Shown here piece by piece: positions 5,939-6,270 of a stretch of 6,270 bases of DNA. The stretch is from contig QMUF01000094.1 in assembly GCA_003663525.1 (NCBI GenBank), forward strand, positions 1 to 6,270, written 5' to 3'. The DNA is from Thermococci archaeon. GTDB lineage: Archaea; Methanobacteriota_B; Thermococci; Thermococcales; Thermococcaceae. The translations under genes were made by a program, and so were the position numbers. Below the pieces are notes generated by a model. That model had not been told where the DNA came from. It saw nothing but the letters and a program-made list of their open reading frames with translations, and did no database searches. How positions within the stretch are numbered: position 1 is the stretch's first letter; the number at the start of each line of letters is the position of its first letter.

Positions 5939-6270
5939 ATGATTGAGGCCGGAGAATCTAAAGTTAAAGAAGGGCTCTACTACACTAAGGACCATGAATG
6001 GGCCCAAATTATGGAAGATGGAACAGTTTTGGTAGGAATAAGTGACTATGCCCAAAAGGAACTTGGAGACTTGGCTTATGTTGAACTCCCAGAAGTCGGA
6101 AAAGAAGTATCAAAAGGTGACGTTCTCTGTGAAGTAGAGAGCGTTAAAGCTGTAAGCGAGGTCTATGCTCCAGTGAGTGGTGAAGTCATTGAAGTTAATG
6201 AAGAGCTCGAAGACGCTCCAGAAAAGATCAACGAAGATCCCTATGATGCATGGATTGCTAAAATAAAACC
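5939..6270 (+). CDS. gcvH: Glycine cleavage system H protein, 3' end cut by window edge
   Basis: The H protein carries the aminomethyl group on a lipoyl arm between the P, T and L proteins of the glycine cleavage system in the cytoplasm. 110 complete codons are visible. Seen: [13 protein letters not shown] (10-22), the usual start of the domain; [20 protein letters not shown] (32-51); and the lipoylation site [15 protein letters not shown] (67-81) with K70 as the expected modified lysine. After [14 protein letters not shown] the frame runs off the window, where the family normally ends within a few dozen residues. DPYDAW appears one residue shorter than the DPYGEGW I remember from Pyrococcus relatives, a small difference that should not affect function. 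The start is taken at 5939 because of GGTGAT upstream and because relatives begin with MIE. The gene is divergent from leuS with its own promoter. No other gcv gene is in view. Identification is firm. Confidence 0.95.
   Translation, partial: MIEAGESKVKEGLYYTKDHEWAQIMEDGTVLVGISDYAQKELGDLAYVELPEVGKEVSKGDVLCEVESVKAVSEVYAPVSGEVIEVNEELEDAPEKINEDPYDAWIAKIK

Noticed and set aside
1..6270. CRISPR array, tRNA or rRNA genes
   Set aside because: No regularly spaced repeats, no cloverleaf with a TTCRA arm, and no rRNA-like stretch were seen on either strand.

Overview
The window looks like a piece of a hyperthermophilic euryarchaeal genome of the Thermococcales type (Pyrococcus/Thermococcus). The signs are an archaeal/eukaryotic-type leucyl-tRNA synthetase, a lipoyl-carrier H protein with a Thermococcales-like N-terminus, an AAA-type ATPase with a DUF234-like C-terminus, archaeal BRE/TATA boxes (TTTATATA and TTTAAA types) about 35-40 nt before starts, GGTGA/GGAGG ribosome binding sites, and oligo-T terminators. 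The species assignment is inference.

Layout. 1-493 (minus): most of a GNAT acetyltransferase, running off the left edge. 494-617: a compact divergent promoter region. 618-831 (plus): the N-terminus of a second P-loop ATPase, broken at its Walker A by a frameshift, with more lesions just after. 832-1023: no recognisable gene. 1024-2262 (minus): an intact 412-residue AAA ATPase with its own TATA box and a 12-bp direct repeat over its start region. 2365-5241 (minus): leuS, complete, with strong SD and a long leader region. 5242-5526: leuS upstream region, with a second strong TATA box, a 17-codon leucine-rich reading frame and a hairpin followed by T5. 5527-5870 (minus): a decayed IS605/IS200-superfamily relic, namely the last ~66 codons of a TnpB protein, its 3' structured region (candidate omega RNA) and a right-end-like GTTCAC terminus. 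5891-6270 (plus): promoter, SD and nearly all of gcvH, cut by the right edge.

The two housekeeping genes (leuS, gcvH) are divergent, and the TnpB relic lies between their promoters. The genes do not form one pathway: leuS serves translation, gcvH the glycine cleavage system, and the ATPase pair and GNAT gene are accessory. The least ordinary signals are the TnpB/omega-RNA relic, which keeps RNA-type hairpins although the protein is mostly gone, and the attenuator-like leader in front of leuS.
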